A DNA stretch of 64,000 bases from NCBI RefSeq assembly GCF_029319185.1, contig NZ_CP119754.1, positions 3,410,001 through 3,474,000 of the forward strand, written 5' to 3'. Numbering within the stretch: the stretch's first letter is position 1; the number at the start of each line of letters is the position of its first letter. Below, piece after piece: positions 51,476 through 60,600 of the stretch. This stretch comes from Superficieibacter sp. HKU1 (GTDB taxonomy: Bacteria > Pseudomonadota > Gammaproteobacteria > Enterobacterales > Enterobacteriaceae). The position numbers and the translations under genes were made by a program. The notes beneath the pieces were generated by a model. The model saw only the letters and a program-made list of their open reading frames with translations, did no database searches and had not been told where the DNA came from.

Positions 51476-51703
51476 TCAGATGATTTCAACTGGATGTGGA
51501 AAAAGTTCAGGTAAGTCTGGCCGAATTTGGTGAGCACTAATTTGACCGCCAGCCGCAGCCACAATCCTTAAAACATGCTCAGCCTTAACCCTTTTTCCAT
51601 GACGCCATTTCCAAACTGTGGCCTGCGATACACCGCACAATTTTGCTAATGCGCCTTGGCTACCAGCGCAGCTAATAGCAATGTCAATCGGTTCCGAAAT
51701 CAT
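51476..51703 (-). CDS. cro: Cro-like repressor, YdaS type
   Basis: The 75-residue product has one helix-turn-helix (GALAKLCGVSQATVWKWRHG) and starts MISEPIDIAISCAGSQ, the YdaS/Cro layout of lambdoid prophages. It is transcribed away from cI across the operator region and turns the switch toward lysis. AAGGGGG lies upstream of its ATG. Confidence 0.88.
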   Translation of the reverse strand: MISEPIDIAISCAGSQGALAKLCGVSQATVWKWRHGKRVKAEHVLRIVAAAGGQISAHQIRPDLPELFPHPVEII

Positions 51704-51714
51704 AAAACCCCCTT

Positions 51715-51730
51715 AGTAATAATTATTACT
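51715..51730. promoter_or_regulatory. operator palindrome of the cI/cro switch
   Basis: AGTAATAATTATTACT is a perfect 16-base palindrome between the cro -10 and cro start. A related imperfect copy, GGTTAATAATTACT, lies at 51757-51770. Confidence 0.7.
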
Positions 51731-51756
51731 TTAGCGATTAAATGTGGTTGTAGCAA
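51728..51756 (-). promoter_or_regulatory. promoter pR for cro
   Basis: On the minus strand TTGCTA (51756-51751), a 17-base spacer and TAAAGT (51733-51728) overlap the operator palindrome. Confidence 0.65.
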
Positions 51757-51772
51757 GGTTAATAATTACTTT

Positions 51773-51801
51773 TTGACTTACCTATTTGTATGAGCTACAT
51801 T
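51773..51801 (+). promoter_or_regulatory. promoter for cI
   Basis: TTGACT (51773-51778), a 17-base spacer and TACATT (51796-51801) lie 25 bases before the cI start, next to the second operator-like site. Confidence 0.7.
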
Positions 51802-51826
51802 TTTAACAACTTTTGGAGTATTCGAT

Positions 51827-52525
51827 ATGACAAACAATTCTTTCGCGGACAGATTGTCCGAAGCGATGAAAACAGCAGGGTTAACACAGGCATCTCTTGC
51901 AGAGTCGGTGGGGATGTCACAATCAAGCATATGGAAGTTAACTTCCGGAGCAGCTTCAGGCTCAAGAAAAACAGTTGAGTTAGCCAAGGCACTCAAAGTA
52001 AGACCTGAATGGCTGGCTTCTGGGGAACTTCCCAGAGATGATTCAACTCCGGCTACAATGGTTTCAACCACTCCCCCTTCATTACCGGGAACATTTCGCA
52101 TCGATCTACTTGACATACAGGCAAGTGCGGGGCCGGGAACATATCTTTCTTCAGAGTTCGTGGATACTATAAGAGCAATCGAGTTCACAGAAGAACATGC
52201 CAGAAGTATGTTTGGTAACCGCTCTGCCTCTGCTATAAAAGTCATAACAGTTCGCGGAGACAGCATGGAAGGAACAATTGACCCTGGAGACTTTGTTTTC
52301 GTTGATACAACAATAAATTACTTTGAGGGTGATGGTATCTATGTCTTTGTTTTCGGTAAAACTATCCATATTAAACGTTTGCAAATGCAGAAAAACTCAC
52401 TAGTAGTGCTCTCTGACAACAAGCTTTATAGCTCATGGGAGATTGACGCTTCTGATGAAGATCAATTTCATGTTTTAGCGAAAGTTCTGGTTAAACAGTC
52501 GTCTGCCTTCAAAAGATTTGGATAA
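51827..52525 (+). CDS. cI: CI-like repressor with S24 peptidase domain
   Basis: The 232-residue product has an N-terminal helix-turn-helix (QASLAESVGMSQSSIWKLTS), a linker, a probable Ala-Gly cleavage site in IQASAGPG and the LexA-like catalytic Ser in RGDSMEGTI and Lys in IHIKRLQ. It holds the lysogenic state and is inactivated by RecA-stimulated self-cleavage, so induction is SOS-linked. A terminator follows. Confidence 0.94.
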   Translation: MTNNSFADRLSEAMKTAGLTQASLAESVGMSQSSIWKLTSGAASGSRKTVELAKALKVRPEWLASGELPRDDSTPATMVSTTPPSLPGTFRIDLLDIQASAGPGTYLSSEFVDTIRAIEFTEEHARSMFGNRSASAIKVITVRGDSMEGTIDPGDFVFVDTTINYFEGDGIYVFVFGKTIHIKRLQMQKNSLVVLSDNKLYSSWEIDASDEDQFHVLAKVLVKQSSAFKRFG

Positions 52526-52540
52526 GATGAAGATCACATA

Positions 52541-52568
52541 AAAGACCGCTTAGGCGGTCTTTTTTTTG
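52541..52568 (+). terminator. terminator after cI
   Basis: AAAGACCGC and GCGGTCTTT pair around four bases and end in eight T. Confidence 0.9.
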
Positions 52569-52620
52569 CTTAGCAAACAATAAATTAAAACCAAAGTAAA
52601 AAATAAAATCACTTTAGTGG

Positions 52621-52649
52621 TTGACCAGAGAATCATTTCAAGCCATGCT
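52621..52649 (+). promoter_or_regulatory. candidate early promoter pL for the int-side operon
   Basis: TTGACC (52621-52626), a 17-base spacer and CATGCT (52644-52649) precede the row of small plus-strand genes. A short palindrome CACTTTAGTG sits just upstream. Confidence 0.45.
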
Positions 52650-52680
52650 TATTAAAACTTAAGTAATAGAGGGCTTGAAG

Positions 52681-53004
52681 ATGAAAGCTGCAACCACCAA
52701 AAAATTCTTTCAAATCGTAGATATTCCTGATTATCGCTACCCTGGCAATAAAGATGCAATCATGGATATCGATTTCAATAGCGTCGCTACTGACTGTGAT
52801 ACTAAAACTATCTCCCTGCTGGAAGCGATTAACATCTTAGGTATTAATATTCTTAACGAAACTGACGGGAAGAAAACTGATAGCAGTAAGATTTCTATGT
52901 TATCAGGCATTATCTGTGACCTAGCGGAACTTGCAATTGCCACCAACAAAATATCTCAATCCGCTGCTTATTCTTCAGGTTATAAGGATGCAGAAAATGT
53001 CTGA
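52681..53004 (+). CDS. hypothetical early phage protein, 107 aa
   Basis: The ATG at 52681 starts MKAATTKKFFQIVDIPDYRY. The product ends in a helix ICDLAELAIATNKISQSAAY. It is the first gene after the candidate early promoter and overlaps the next gene (GCAGAAAATGTCTGA). AT-rich. I recognise no family. Confidence 0.6.
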   Translation: MKAATTKKFFQIVDIPDYRYPGNKDAIMDIDFNSVATDCDTKTISLLEAINILGINILNETDGKKTDSSKISMLSGIICDLAELAIATNKISQSAAYSSGYKDAENV

Positions 53005-53185
53005 TATCACATTGCAAAAAGCGGCAACTAAGGCTTACCAGGCTGAGATTGTTGCGAGGATGCTTGAGAACTATCCTCATAAATTGACCGACTCAGATGT
53101 GGAATCCGTCGCATCACTTTTGGCAGATCTCATTAGGCCGGTAACTGCTTACCTTATTGAGGAAGAGTCCAAAAACCCTGCTTAA
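52997..53185 (+). CDS. hypothetical early phage protein, 62 aa
   Basis: The ATG at 52997 overlaps the previous stop. The helical product (AATKAYQAEIVARMLENYPH, then SLLADLIRPVTAYLIEEE) shows no known motif. Translation is probably coupled to the upstream gene. Confidence 0.6.
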   Translation: MSDITLQKAATKAYQAEIVARMLENYPHKLTDSDVESVASLLADLIRPVTAYLIEEESKNPA

Positions 53186-53252
53186 AAATAAATTAATCAT
53201 TTTAATTATAGAAATAATCCTGGGGATTCCTGCAATCAAATTAAGGTGAATC

Positions 53253-53351
53253 ATGGTTAATCCACAAGCATTTAAAACAGCAAAATTATTAGCATCATCA
53301 GGCTACTGGGACATAGCTCTGCTTTTCCTTCGTAAAGCATATGGGAGATGA
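53253..53351 (+). CDS. small early protein, 32 aa
   Basis: An ATG at 53253 with AAGGTG five bases upstream opens MVNPQAFKTAKLLASSGYWD followed by IALLFLRKAYGR. It has an amphipathic helical look. Its end overlaps the ribosome site of the next gene. The good spacing and tight packing favour a real gene; the role is unknown. Confidence 0.5.
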   Translation: MVNPQAFKTAKLLASSGYWDIALLFLRKAYGR

Positions 53352-53353
53352 TT

Positions 53354-53719
53354 ATGGAGAATGTGATAAACACATATCGCCGCCGAATTTTAAAAGCTGC
53401 ATTATTACGCCACCAGCGCAAAACAGGCAGTAACTGCCTTGTTATTAAAATTAATAAAGGAAGAATTAACACGGTCGAGTTAACAGAGATTCTTCTGGAT
53501 GGATTATTACGAAAATTCGAAAGGCTCGCTATCAGTGAGTATGGAAATGTAGAGGGCGTAAAAACTATTAAGGGAATTTACAGCAGCTCTGTTGATGTAA
53601 ATGGCAGCGGTGAATTCCTCACAGAAAGCGGGAAGGAGTTAATCGACGAACTTATTTCTGAGCTGGTTGAGTTCGTTAAAAAGCAGAAACCAGTAAATGC
53701 GGAGACCGTCAATGACTAA
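53354..53719 (+). CDS. hypothetical early phage protein, 121 aa
   Basis: The ATG at 53354 lies six bases after GGGAG; an earlier ATG at 53348 touches it and is less likely. The product begins MENVINTYRRRILKAALLRH and ends in a charged helix LIDELISELVEFVKKQKP. It overlaps the next gene by eight bases. No family recognised. Confidence 0.6.
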   Translation: MENVINTYRRRILKAALLRHQRKTGSNCLVIKINKGRINTVELTEILLDGLLRKFERLAISEYGNVEGVKTIKGIYSSSVDVNGSGEFLTESGKELIDELISELVEFVKKQKPVNAETVND

Positions 53720-53966
53720 CCAACAAACAATGCTCTATCAGGGTGTGCAGATTCCTCGCCCAGTATTGAACGTGGATCTGCATGTCCTCCCTGATTTTAC
53801 CGGGCGGGTAGTCCTGCACATTCAAAACGGGAGGGTGATATGCGACCGCCGGCTGCTCGACGATGAACACATTTGCTCACTGGCAACGTTTATCGAAATG
53901 GCACGCGACATGGAGCTGAGGATTGGGGAGGTAGCTGGTGGCACTGACAGCGATACGAATTCCTGA
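53712..53966 (+). CDS. hypothetical early phage protein, 84 aa
   Basis: The ATG at 53712 (GGAGA upstream) starts MTNQQTMLYQGVQIPRPVLN and continues with a beta-rich part (DFTGRVVLHIQNGRVICDRR) and a helix. It overlaps the next gene by 29 bases in another frame. No function can be given. Confidence 0.6.
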   Translation: MTNQQTMLYQGVQIPRPVLNVDLHVLPDFTGRVVLHIQNGRVICDRRLLDDEHICSLATFIEMARDMELRIGEVAGGTDSDTNS

Positions 53967-54159
53967 ATGGGTTCATGGACAGGCGGTAAACATTCTTCGC
54001 CAATACCGGGCCGGGAGAATACACCCTCGCCGTATGCACAAGACAGGCTATCTGAGCCTGAAAGTCAATCTGCGCTGGCGGCTGTTGTCCCGCGACGGCG
54101 GCCAGAACTGGGCAGTAATGAGTCACGAACGATATAGCAAGTTAAAGGATAGAAAATGA
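53938..54159 (+). CDS. ParE-toxin-like small protein
   Basis: A GTG at 53938, eight bases after GGAGGT, gives 73 residues: a helix (PEWVHGQAVNILRQYRAGRI) followed by strands YLSLKVNLRWRLLSRDGG and WAVMSHERYSKL. The helix-hairpin then Arg-rich strands with a closing HERY resemble ParE/RelE-superfamily toxins, and short phage proteins like this are sometimes annotated ParE-like. No antitoxin gene is evident. Tentative. Confidence 0.42.
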   Translation: MALTAIRIPEWVHGQAVNILRQYRAGRIHPRRMHKTGYLSLKVNLRWRLLSRDGGQNWAVMSHERYSKLKDRK

Positions 54160-54569
54160 AAAACAACCGCACTAATTCTGCAATTGACCAGGCGATCAGA
54201 GTCTATGAGACCCCAGCTGGTCCGTTATTCGTTGCCGCCCGGCATGGTCGCATCAAAAAGTGCTTCACCCGTGATACTGCGATCCGTTACCTCGCTTATT
54301 TTATGACTACCCAGGCATTCGGTATGTCAGGCTTTAAACAACGGCATCCGGAAGAAAGGATCGAGCGTAACGGTATTGAGATGTGGCAACAGGGCGAAAC
54401 AACGCAAAAGTATTTGCATGCCCACCAGCGTTGCGTACGTAGGCTGCGCCGCATCCTGAAACATAAGCGTGATGTACAAACCTGGTACGACAAATGGGAA
54501 TCCATGCATAACCGCTATGTCAAAGAGGTTGATGAACTACAGGCCATCAAGCCCAAAGGGCTTCTCTGA
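54156..54569 (+). CDS. hypothetical early phage protein, 137 aa
   Basis: The start overlaps the previous stop (ATGA). The product is strongly basic (RCVRRLRRILKHKRDVQTWY) and helical at its end, so nucleic acid binding is possible. The first part, VYETPAGPLFVAARHGRIKK, looks beta-structured. No family recognised. Confidence 0.6.
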   Translation: MKNNRTNSAIDQAIRVYETPAGPLFVAARHGRIKKCFTRDTAIRYLAYFMTTQAFGMSGFKQRHPEERIERNGIEMWQQGETTQKYLHAHQRCVRRLRRILKHKRDVQTWYDKWESMHNRYVKEVDELQAIKPKGLL

Positions 54570-54661
54570 CAGTTTTTTGCATACTTTGCAGCTTTCTGCT
54601 GATGGTCGTATTTTTCGGCCAAACAACTGATATGAGTTTTGATGAAACACTGAGGTTAGCT

Positions 54662-54955
54662 ATGAACATAGTTAAAAATACCGGGCTGAACGCTGAGCAA
54701 TCTTCGAATACTTTCTCAGACAAAGATCTGGAAAGTATGGCCCACGGCAATAATCCTCAATCCAACGCTTACCGCGAACTGCTTGCCCGTCGCCATCAGC
54801 AAACAGATTTTCAGGCTGCCATCGATATTTTGCGTGAAAGAGCTGCGCGCGAACTTGATGGCGGTTTTAAGGCTCACCACAACGCTCTGATTTATGCTGC
54901 TAACGAACTGGAAAATGCTCAGGCTTTTGGGCGGGAGGGCAGGCATGAGTCTTGA
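54662..54955 (+). CDS. hypothetical early phage protein, 97 aa
   Basis: The ATG at 54662, six bases after GAGG, starts MNIVKNTGLNAEQSSNTFSD. The protein is helical and acidic in part (QTDFQAAIDILRERAARELD). It overlaps xis by eleven bases. Longer forms from 54602 are possible. Function unknown. Confidence 0.6.
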   Translation: MNIVKNTGLNAEQSSNTFSDKDLESMAHGNNPQSNAYRELLARRHQQTDFQAAIDILRERAARELDGGFKAHHNALIYAANELENAQAFGREGRHES

Positions 54956-55154
54956 TTGCGTACCGCTTTCTACTTACTGCCGTGACGCCGGGGAAACAGT
55001 AGAAGCCGTTAACAAACGGATACAAAGAGGGTTATGGGTGGAGGGTGTCCATGTATTAAAAGTCGATGGCGTAAAAGAACGCTGGATTGACTTAACGGAG
55101 GTTTCAAAGTGGGCAAGAAAGAACAAGGATCATTATCTCTCCCAAGAGGAGTAA
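54945..55154 (+). CDS. xis: excisionase-like protein
   Basis: The ATG at 54945 gives 69 residues (MSLDCVPLSTYCRDAGETVE, then VNKRIQRGLWVEGVHVLKV), a winged-helix excisionase pattern. It overlaps int by 46 bases, as in lambda. It would bend the att arms and favour excision. Confidence 0.8.
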   Translation: MSLDCVPLSTYCRDAGETVEAVNKRIQRGLWVEGVHVLKVDGVKERWIDLTEVSKWARKNKDHYLSQEE

Positions 55155-56281
55155 CCATTCGCCAGCACAAAACTGGCGATACCCTGGTGATCACATTCAC
55201 ATACAAAGGGGTTCTCTGCCGGGAGCCTCTTTCCAAAATGGAAACGAACGCGCGCGGTGTGAAGTATGCTGAGCGGCTACTAGGCGAGATACAAAATCAA
55301 ATTGTCAGCGGCACATTCGACTATCCGAAATACTTTCCCAACTCCAAAAAGCTGACGCTGTTCGGTGTTGTGAAGAAAACCAAAAATATTAAGTCCTATC
55401 TGGACGAGTATCTGAAAATCTGCGAAAACCGCAATCTGTCGCCGTCGACTATTGGTGGTTATGAAAAATGCCTTTCGGCACTGTCAGCCCTGCATAAACT
55501 TCATGTTTCAGAGCTGACTCCTGCAGTGCTAAAAAATTGGATAGCCAGTCGGAAAACAAAGCTTAAGACGATCAGGAATAACCTTTCATTTTTGCGCAGC
55601 GCTATCGATGAGGCCGTTACTGATGGACTATTGACGATCAACCCGGTCACGCTGGTCAGCGCCAGTCGGTACCATGTGATCGATAGTTGTCCGAACTCCG
55701 ACGATTACGAGGTTGATCCATTCGCGCCATCGGAGACCAGCGCTATTTATCAGCACTGTAAATATCAGGAGTGGGAGAACCTGTTCCGCTTCGCATTCAA
55801 CACTGGTCTACGCAGCTCCGAGTTGTGCGCATTAAGATGGTCTGATATCGACTTTATCGAAAATACAGCGCACGTTCAGGCGGCCAGCGTAGTTGGTGTA
55901 CTGAAGGGTACAAAAACAAAAGCTGGTACCCGTAAAGTGGAGTTGAACAGTGATGCACTGATTGCACTGCAAGCCCAGAAGATATTCACTTTCATGAAAA
56001 GCGAGTTCATTTTCAGCGATCCAAAAACGGGAGAGCCCTGGGCGAACGCCGACGCAATACGCAAAAAAGCCTGGGTGCCAACCCTCAAAAAAGCCGGTGT
56101 TCGTTACAGGAATCCGTACCAGACGCGTCACACTTTCGCCACCCGGCATATCAGCATGGGCGTTAACCTGTTCTGGTTAGCCGGGCAAATGGGCCATAAG
56201 GGGCCAGAAATGTTGTTCCGCCATTACGGATCTTACCTTGCTGAATATGACGGTAAAACTGCCATTACAGCAGCTCTGTAG
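55109..56281 (+). CDS. int: tyrosine integrase
   Basis: A GTG start at 55109 follows GGAGGTTTCAAA. The 390-residue product has an N-terminal arm-binding part, a core-binding SAM-like domain (about 85-180; DEYLKICENRNLSPSTIGGY) and the catalytic domain: Arg in NTGLRSSELCALRW, a Lys hairpin (GTKTKAGTRKVEL), YQTRHTFAT, and the Tyr in FRHYGSYL (about residue 373). The first His of HxxR is Tyr, as in a known subgroup. It recombines in ssrA. Confidence 0.95.
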   Translation: MGKKEQGSLSLPRGVTIRQHKTGDTLVITFTYKGVLCREPLSKMETNARGVKYAERLLGEIQNQIVSGTFDYPKYFPNSKKLTLFGVVKKTKNIKSYLDEYLKICENRNLSPSTIGGYEKCLSALSALHKLHVSELTPAVLKNWIASRKTKLKTIRNNLSFLRSAIDEAVTDGLLTINPVTLVSASRYHVIDSCPNSDDYEVDPFAPSETSAIYQHCKYQEWENLFRFAFNTGLRSSELCALRWSDIDFIENTAHVQAASVVGVLKGTKTKAGTRKVELNSDALIALQAQKIFTFMKSEFIFSDPKTGEPWANADAIRKKAWVPTLKKAGVRYRNPYQTRHTFATRHISMGVNLFWLAGQMGHKGPEMLFRHYGSYLAEYDGKTAITAAL

Positions 56282-56337
56282 GACGGTAAATATTGCAAAA
56301 TGTTGGACAGAATCAGGACGTTACAGAGACAGTAATC

Positions 56338-56355
56338 TGCACGTAAAATGCACTT
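56338..56355. repeat. candidate integrase arm-type site, right end
   Basis: TGCACGTAAAATGCACTT repeats the left-end motif at 12834 with two changes over 18 bases and lies 50 bases inside attR. Confidence 0.5.
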
Positions 56356-56404
56356 GAGCAATATTATGAAAGAAAATTTATTTATATTCAATGTGTTATA
56401 TTGT

Positions 56405-56440
56405 TTTCGGACACGGGTTCAACTCCCGCCAGCTCCACCA
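56405..56440 (+). repeat. attR: attR, duplicated ssrA end
   Basis: A 36-base copy of the ssrA 3' end with A in place of G at 56413. It is the right boundary of the prophage. Confidence 0.95.
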
Positions 56441-56481
56441 AAATCCTTCGAAGATGATTCCAGAGTCATCTATAGAAGTCG

Positions 56482-56516
56482 AAAGCCCGCATGGCGCAAG
56501 CCTTGCGGGCTTTTTT
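56482..56516 (+). terminator. original ssrA terminator, now separated from ssrA
   Basis: AAAGCCCGC and GCGGGCTTT pair around 14 bases, followed by TTTTTT. It lies 42 bases past attR, where the end of ssrA would be without the prophage. Confidence 0.85.
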
Positions 56517-57629
56517 GTCATCTACATACCCGTCATCAACAAACCGCTGACGCCGCCTGTCAGCTGACAGTGTTTCAGACAAGCTCATGCTCAGGTAAGC
56601 CACCCTCCCCCTTTCAGCCCCCTGACCATCCGCACTTCACCACCGAACGCGTATGGAGAAAATAACTGGATTTCGGTCACCACCTGACATGTCAGATACT
56701 GTCAGAACGAAAGCCTTCAGCATGACAGGCAAACTACCCTATGAATAAATCTCACAACGTTATAAAGAGCGATTTTATTCCATGCGCTTTCATCATCCTC
56801 ATGACAGTCAACCAAAAGAATTAAAGTACAAATAATAAATCCCCGTTACTATCGCCCGGTCGCGAGGCCCACTTTATTTAGCGAATAAGGAATATAATAC
56901 AGGTATTCCGGAAAAGAACAGATCACGAACTCTATGGAATAATTGATTGTATGTCTTTATCTTATAAGCGCTAATACGATAATGAATCATATTGCCAGGC
57001 AGTGACTTATTTTATCCTTCCATGTTGAATCCTTTCAGTTAATACTTACCAATATCCGGGTACCTGCCTGACCGGGCAGTCAGGACGCCTTATCACCAAA
57101 CGATTCGGTCCTTTACTCTCTGCACGAGTGAGCTTATCTGCCTCGCTGGATGGTGTTTACCAGCCGAAAAAAGTTAATGCTTACACAGTCTGGGCCGCGT
57201 TTTTAGTAGGCTTAAGAAAAAAAACCATGTATAAACAATCCATTACACCCCACCACATCATTTATTTTCTTTGAACCCCATCACAAAATTTTATATAAAT
57301 CACAATACCTACAATTTAATGTAGGAATCCTTAATTTGCGCATTTTTATAGTTCTGGCTATATCATTAATAAGCCATACGGGAGAAACGCCGTGAGGAGC
57401 ATATTGCCTATTTGAGTGCCGCTGAAAAACATTCATTGGCGGCCAAAAATTAATACCTTTATATAACCACTACCTCTCGTCTCGGGAAGTAGGATTCATA
57501 GCAAAACGCAAATAAATAACGGTGAGAAACTATTTTTAAATAGAATCTCTGCCGCAGAGTCTTTTTACCTGAAATTCAGAACGATGCGTAAGTTAACGCT
57601 TCATCTATATCTGCTGGGAGTAAAAACCA
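56517..57629. other. non-coding region between prophage and bapA
   Basis: No gene of usual size is supported. Two perfect palindromes, CTGTCAGCTGACAG (56557-56570) and CTGACATGTCAG (56684-56695), lie near the prophage. From about 56740 to 57600 the DNA is AT-rich, as expected for an upstream regulatory region of a silenced or CsgD-type controlled adhesin gene; no operator can be named from sequence alone. Confidence 0.5.
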
Positions 57630-60600
57630 ATGGTATCGATATCTGTCATTTCTGCTTTAACCGGTGTAGAAACGTCTACCACAGCCTCTGAAGTCACGTT
57701 AAGCCATCCCGCTATTGTAAAACTTCAGGTAGCGCGAGCAGATATCGCCTCCCTTACCCGCGCCAATAACGATTTGATTGTTCATCTTCGCTCGGGTGAA
57801 ACCGTCGCCATTAAAAACTTTTATCTTGCTGAAGGCGAAACCAAAAGTTTGCTGGTGCTTGAAGACAGTCAGGGGGCTTTGTGGTGGGTAGAAGATCCTT
57901 CAGCCGCCGGGCTTAATTTTGTCCATATTGCCAGCATTGACGATTTATTAGCGACTGCTGGCGCAGGCGCAGCGGCCTCTGACGGCGCGGCTCCGGTGTG
58001 GCCGTGGGTGTTGGGTGGGTTGTTAGGCGGCGGTGGTCTGGCTGCCGTCGCTGCTTCCAGCGGAGGAAGCGGTCACGATGACGACGAGCACAATACCACG
58101 CCGCCTCCAGGTAACGAAACTGGCGAAGATAATACCCCGCCTGATGCCCCCGGAAACCTGATCATCAGTGAAGATGGCAAAACGCTTACCGGCAGCGCTG
58201 AACCTGGCAGCACGATTACCGTGACCGATGCTAATGGCAATATTATTGGATCCGGCACGACGGGTAGCGATGGTAACTTCACCATCGATCTTGATACGCC
58301 GCAGACGGAGGGTAAACCTGTCGAGGTGGTGGCAACCGATCCTGCGGGCAATACCGGCCCTTCCGCCAGCGTAGATACTCCCGACCTCACTGCGCCAGAT
58401 GCGCCTGCCAATCTGTTGATCGTTGATGACGGTGCCACGCTGACCGGCACGGCGGAGCCCGGAAGTACGGTGAAGGTGACCGATGCCAGCGGAAACCTTA
58501 TAGGCACGGCGGTGGCTGGCGCTGATGGACATTTTCAGCTGGCCCTTAATCCCGCGCAAAATCACGGTGAAACGCTTAACGTCAGCGCCACCGATGCAGC
58601 GGGCAATGTTAGCCCGTCAGCGACGGTCATCGCGCCGGATCTGACCTCATCCGACGCCGGTACGTTTGATAGCGTGCTGGATGATGCGGGCGCTGTTACA
58701 GGTCAATTGAGCAACGGTCAGCTCACCGACGATACCTGCCCTACCCTGAATGGCGGCGGTCAGCCAGGCGCTACCATCACCGTTTACGATAACGGCACCG
58801 CTATCGGCAGCACGTTGGTGGATGCCAGCGGCGCATGGCGCTTTACGCCTGCCACCCCGCTCTCTGAAGGCACGCATATTCTGACGGTCTCTTTCAGCAA
58901 TACGGGGACGTTCTCAGCGCCGTTTACATTAATCGTGGATACCACTCCTCCGTCCGCGCCGACCGATCTCACTACGTCCATAGACGGCACTACCGTCACC
59001 GGTAGCGCCGAGGCCGGAAGCACGGTCACCATTACTGATGCCAGTGGCAACGTGCTTGGTAGCGGCACCGCCGACGCCGACGGTCATTTCAGTATTGGTA
59101 TTGCACCAGCGCAAACTAACGGCGAAGCCCTGACGGCGGTGGCCCGCGATGTCGCGGGGAATACTGGCCCGACGGCCGATTTCAGCGGCTCAACGTCTCT
59201 CTATCCTGATGTACCTGTCATCCTCTCGGCGCTGGACGACGCGGGTGCGCTCGCGGGTAATCTTAGCAGCGGTCAGAGCACCGATGACGCCACACCGACG
59301 CTGAGCGGTAGCGGAGAGGCCGGAGCCACCATTACGCTGTACAGCGATGATGTGATTATCGGTACCACCCTGGTTGATGCCAGCGGTAACTGGAGCTTCA
59401 CGCCCACCACGCCGCTGGGTGAAGGCGAGCATCGCTTTACCGCGACAGCCACCAATGCCAACGGGACCAGCGGCTTGTCTGCCGCCTTCACGCTGAATGT
59501 CGACCTCACTGCGCCTGCCGCGCCGGACGGGCTGGACATCTCCGACGGTGGCACTGTGTTAACCGGGAATGCCGAAGCGGGGAGCACCGTCACCGTCACC
59601 GACGGCAACGGTCAGTCGCTGGGTAGCGTGGTGGCAGGCGAGGATGGCAGTTTTACCCTTCCGCTGGATCCGCCACGCACCGGCGGTGAAACCCTCACGG
59701 TGGTGGCGACCGATCCGGCCGGTAACAGTGGGCCAGTTGCCACCGTGACTGTGCCGGACAACGCTCCCGCAGGCACGCCGGTCATCGATCTGGCGATTGA
59801 CGATGCGGGGCCGATTACCGGTGCACTGAGCAATGGTCAGCGCACCGACGATACCACGCCGACCCTCAGCGGTAGCGGTACGCCCGGTGCCACCCTGACC
59901 GTGTATGATAACGGAACTGAAATCGGCTCCGTCACCATCGACAACGACGGACGCTGGCGCTTTACGCCAGGGACACCGCTTGGCAACGGCAACCATGCGC
60001 TGACCGTCATCTCTATCGATGCAGATGGCAATGTCAGCCCGGCCTCCGGCGTTTTTACCCTGATTATCGATACCGAAGCGCCTGCCGTCCCGGTCTTCAC
60101 CAGCCTGACCGATGATGCGGGCCCGCTCACAGGCCCGCTACTCAACGGCCAGGTGAGCGATGATACGCAGCCAACCTTCGCCGGACGCGGCGAGCCTGGC
60201 AGTACGATCACGCTGTATGATAATGGCACCGTTATTGGCCTGGCGACGGTCGATCCCGCAGGCAGCTGGACCTTCACCCCGCCCGCTGCGCTGAGCGACG
60301 GCAATCATAGCTTCACCATTACTGCGACGGATCGGGCAGGCAATACCAGCGCCGCGTCAGCCCCGTGGACGCTCACTATCGATACCGTCGCGCCAGATGC
60401 GCCAGCCGCACCGGTTGCCGCCGATGCGTCCGGTCCGCTTACCGGTACGATCACCGACGGTCAGCCCACTGATGAAACCCGTCCTGTCCTCAGCGGCAGC
60501 GGCGAAGCTGGCGCGACCGTCAGCGTGTATGACGGCGCCACGCTGCTGGGCACGGCGGTTATCGCCGATGACGGCAACTGGAACTTCACGCCTTCTGCAC

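Larger units (their letters stand above)
12741..56440. mobile_element. siphophage prophage integrated in ssrA
   Basis: A 43.7 kb element between two copies of the ssrA end carries integrase and excisionase, a cI/cro switch, replication, antitermination, lysis, terminase, head, connector, tail and tip genes. All modules expected for a temperate lambdoid siphophage are present and mostly intact. The head resembles HK97, and the tail resembles lambda/N15 relatives. Several cargo genes (umuDC, lipid A acyltransferase, aspartic protease, glycosyltransferases) lie at module borders. Confidence 0.97.

Noticed and set aside
56348..56665. 105-codon frame crossing attR
   Set aside because: It reads through the duplicated tmRNA end and the terminator hairpin, so it is a chance frame.
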